This document shows positions 13,436-14,456 of a DNA stretch of 14,456 nt, piece by piece. The stretch comes from Cyclobacteriaceae bacterium. GTDB lineage: Bacteria; Bacteroidota; Bacteroidia; Cytophagales; Cyclobacteriaceae. A model generated the notes under the pieces. The model worked only from the letters and a program-made list of their open reading frames with translations. It was not told where the DNA came from and searched no databases. The stretch is taken from assembly GCA_947458795.1 (NCBI GenBank), contig CANHCD010000017.1, positions 1 to 14,456 of the forward strand. The letters are read 5' to 3'. How positions within the stretch are numbered: position 1 is the stretch's first letter; each line of letters opens with the position of its first letter. The position numbers and the translations under genes are program-made.

Positions 13436-13506
13436 AATCGTCCAGAATTAATCAGTTGTTGACTTTAGGTGAATCCCTTTTCGGGGTTAATTGTTTATTA
13501 TTTTTT

Positions 13507-14456
13507 TTATTCGAAAACTCGTTTGTAGAACCAGCTATTGTCATTGAGAGAGAAGCCAAGGGTGAAATTAAAATAGGCTTCACGAATCAATCCATTATCT
13601 GGTGTCCCTCTTCTTCCAACTTTCATCGCCATGTTGACTAATGAAAGGTTGTTTACAGGAATAGATGTACCAAAGTTGATGCCAAAATCATTGATAGTGG
13701 TCTCGTTGATAAAATAAGGTGTGCGCATGAATTCCAAACCCATTCGGTAGGTAGCGCGATTCAATAAATTGTCAAAATCCGTGAAATCAGGTACTATCTG
13801 AAATCCAAGCCCCACTTTTTGGGCCGCTTGCAAGCTTAACTGCTCACCAAAAAAGTTTCTATACTTCGAAAAATCTTGGTACTGCCCCTCTAAGCCAATC
13901 ACGAATTTATTATTTTTTTCATAGGTTACCCCAAACCCATAGCGGCTTGGAAGATAGATAGCTCCCTTTTCATTGTTGGCAATCAGATCACCATCAGTCT
14001 TCGGGCTGCTAGCTTGGCCAATCGGAGCCAATTTTGCAAACGCTGTTCCATTAACGTCCCCAAATGTCTGATAAATGGCTCCTAGGTGGAGGTTACTTTT
14101 TTCAGAAATCTTAAAAAAGTAATGCGCTCCCAACTTTAAAGCTACATCGGAGACAGAAATTCGTTCGTAATATTCAGAAGCTCTCCCCACTTCCACATCA
14201 TTTTGATTAAAAATCAACAGCTGATTGGAACGGATAGAAGATCCAAAAAGATAGGATCCATGCACCCCGATACTCAGGTTTTTGGCAAGCAAATAACCAA
14301 AATTCACATACGCCTCCGAGATTCCCCCATCCCCTTCCAGGTTATTGTTTGCTCTTAAATCCGAATTATTCACTGGGCTGTCTACTTTCAATCGGTAATT
14401 GATACTTGAGATTTGCCCAAGACCCATTCCAGCAGTGAGCTTGCCCGACTGCAGGG
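13507..14456 (-). CDS. FadL/OmpP1-like outer-membrane beta-barrel protein, partial: N-terminus outside window
   Basis: Probable beta-barrel of the outer membrane. The frame stays open to base 14456 (upstream residues read LQSGKLTAG before MGLGQ), so the N-terminus with any signal peptide lies right of the window; the ATG at 14427 is internal. Alternating strands rich in Gly and aromatic residues are visible: EAYVNFGYLLAKNLSIGVHG, VALKLGAHYFFKI, YGFGVTYEKNNKFVIGLEG and YRMGLEFMRTPYFIN. The last part INDFGINFGTSIPV, then EAYFNFTLGFSLND, resembles closing strands of FadL-type Bacteroidota barrels that I recall near the TPR-lptC genes. The protein ends FYKRVFE, so no terminal aromatic. Substrate or function is unknown. 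Upstream of the TPR gene; no strong terminator in the 71-bp gap. Confidence 0.8.
   Translation of the reverse strand, partial: LQSGKLTAGMGLGQISSINYRLKVDSPVNNSDLRANNNLEGDGGISEAYVNFGYLLAKNLSIGVHGSYLFGSSIRSNQLLIFNQNDVEVGRASEYYERISVSDVALKLGAHYFFKISEKSNLHLGAIYQTFGDVNGTAFAKLAPIGQASSPKTDGDLIANNEKGAIYLPSRYGFGVTYEKNNKFVIGLEGQYQDFSKYRNFFGEQLSLQAAQKVGLGFQIVPDFTDFDNLLNRATYRMGLEFMRTPYFINETTINDFGINFGTSIPVNNLSLVNMAMKVGRRGTPDNGLIREAYFNFTLGFSLNDNSWFYKRVFE

Noticed and set aside
13436..13506. Terminator between the barrel and TPR genes
   Set aside because: Only a 3-4 bp CCC/GGG stem without a following U-tract is present; read-through is more likely.
1..14456. CRISPR array, insertion sequence, prophage, tRNA or rRNA
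   Set aside because: No spaced direct repeats, transposase or integrase motifs, terminal repeats or RNA cloverleaf signatures; the gaps are all under 300 bases.

Overview
The window looks like a chromosomal segment from a member of the Bacteroidota, most likely Cytophagales (Cyclobacteriaceae or Algoriphagus-like). The reasons are protein style (LptC as a probable lipoprotein, TPR and FadL-like envelope proteins, CorC and PpiD-like PPIase next to lptC), the near absence of Shine-Dalgarno sequences, and promoters of the Bacteroidota type (TTTG then TAnnTTTG) in several gaps. The assignment to family is an inference; no rRNA or marker tree was available.

Layout. 1-999 (+): C-terminal part of a subtilisin-family (S8) protease cut by the left edge. 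1178-1216: strong bidirectional terminator. 1222-3804 (-): glyA, tatC, rpiB, closely spaced and read right to left. 4021-4392 (+) and 4389-4616 (-): two small unrecognised genes that overlap tail to tail by 4 bp. 4724-5629 (+): AEC-family membrane transporter. 5630-7719 (-): tight operon DUF493 gene, pterin carbinolamine dehydratase, rsmI, inositol-monophosphatase family gene. 7754-7786: terminator. 7806-14456 (-): envelope-biogenesis block comprising a FadL-like outer-membrane barrel (cut by the right edge), a secreted TPR protein, a terminator, lptC, a 73-residue membrane protein, a CorC/CNNM protein and a PpiD-like periplasmic foldase.

How the genes work together. The right-hand 6.6 kb is an outer-membrane construction neighbourhood: LPS export (LptC), folding of exported proteins (PpiD-like), an outer-membrane barrel with a TPR partner, and a transporter-like CNNM/CorC protein. 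The middle operon is housekeeping (rRNA methylation, phosphatase, pterin recycling). glyA, tatC and rpiB combine one-carbon metabolism, folded-protein export and pentose phosphate interconversion.

No mobile element, CRISPR array, RNA gene or defence system was found, and no gap between genes exceeds 300 bases. The strongest leads are the uncharacterised envelope cassette (OMP-TPR and the tiny protein coupled to lptC), a possible surface-export-like signal on LptC, and near-perfect promoter boxes that directly abut two start codons, suggesting leaderless or almost leaderless transcripts. In four genes the longest possible reading frame begins at a TTG that is better explained as part of a promoter element, so I chose the downstream ATG.
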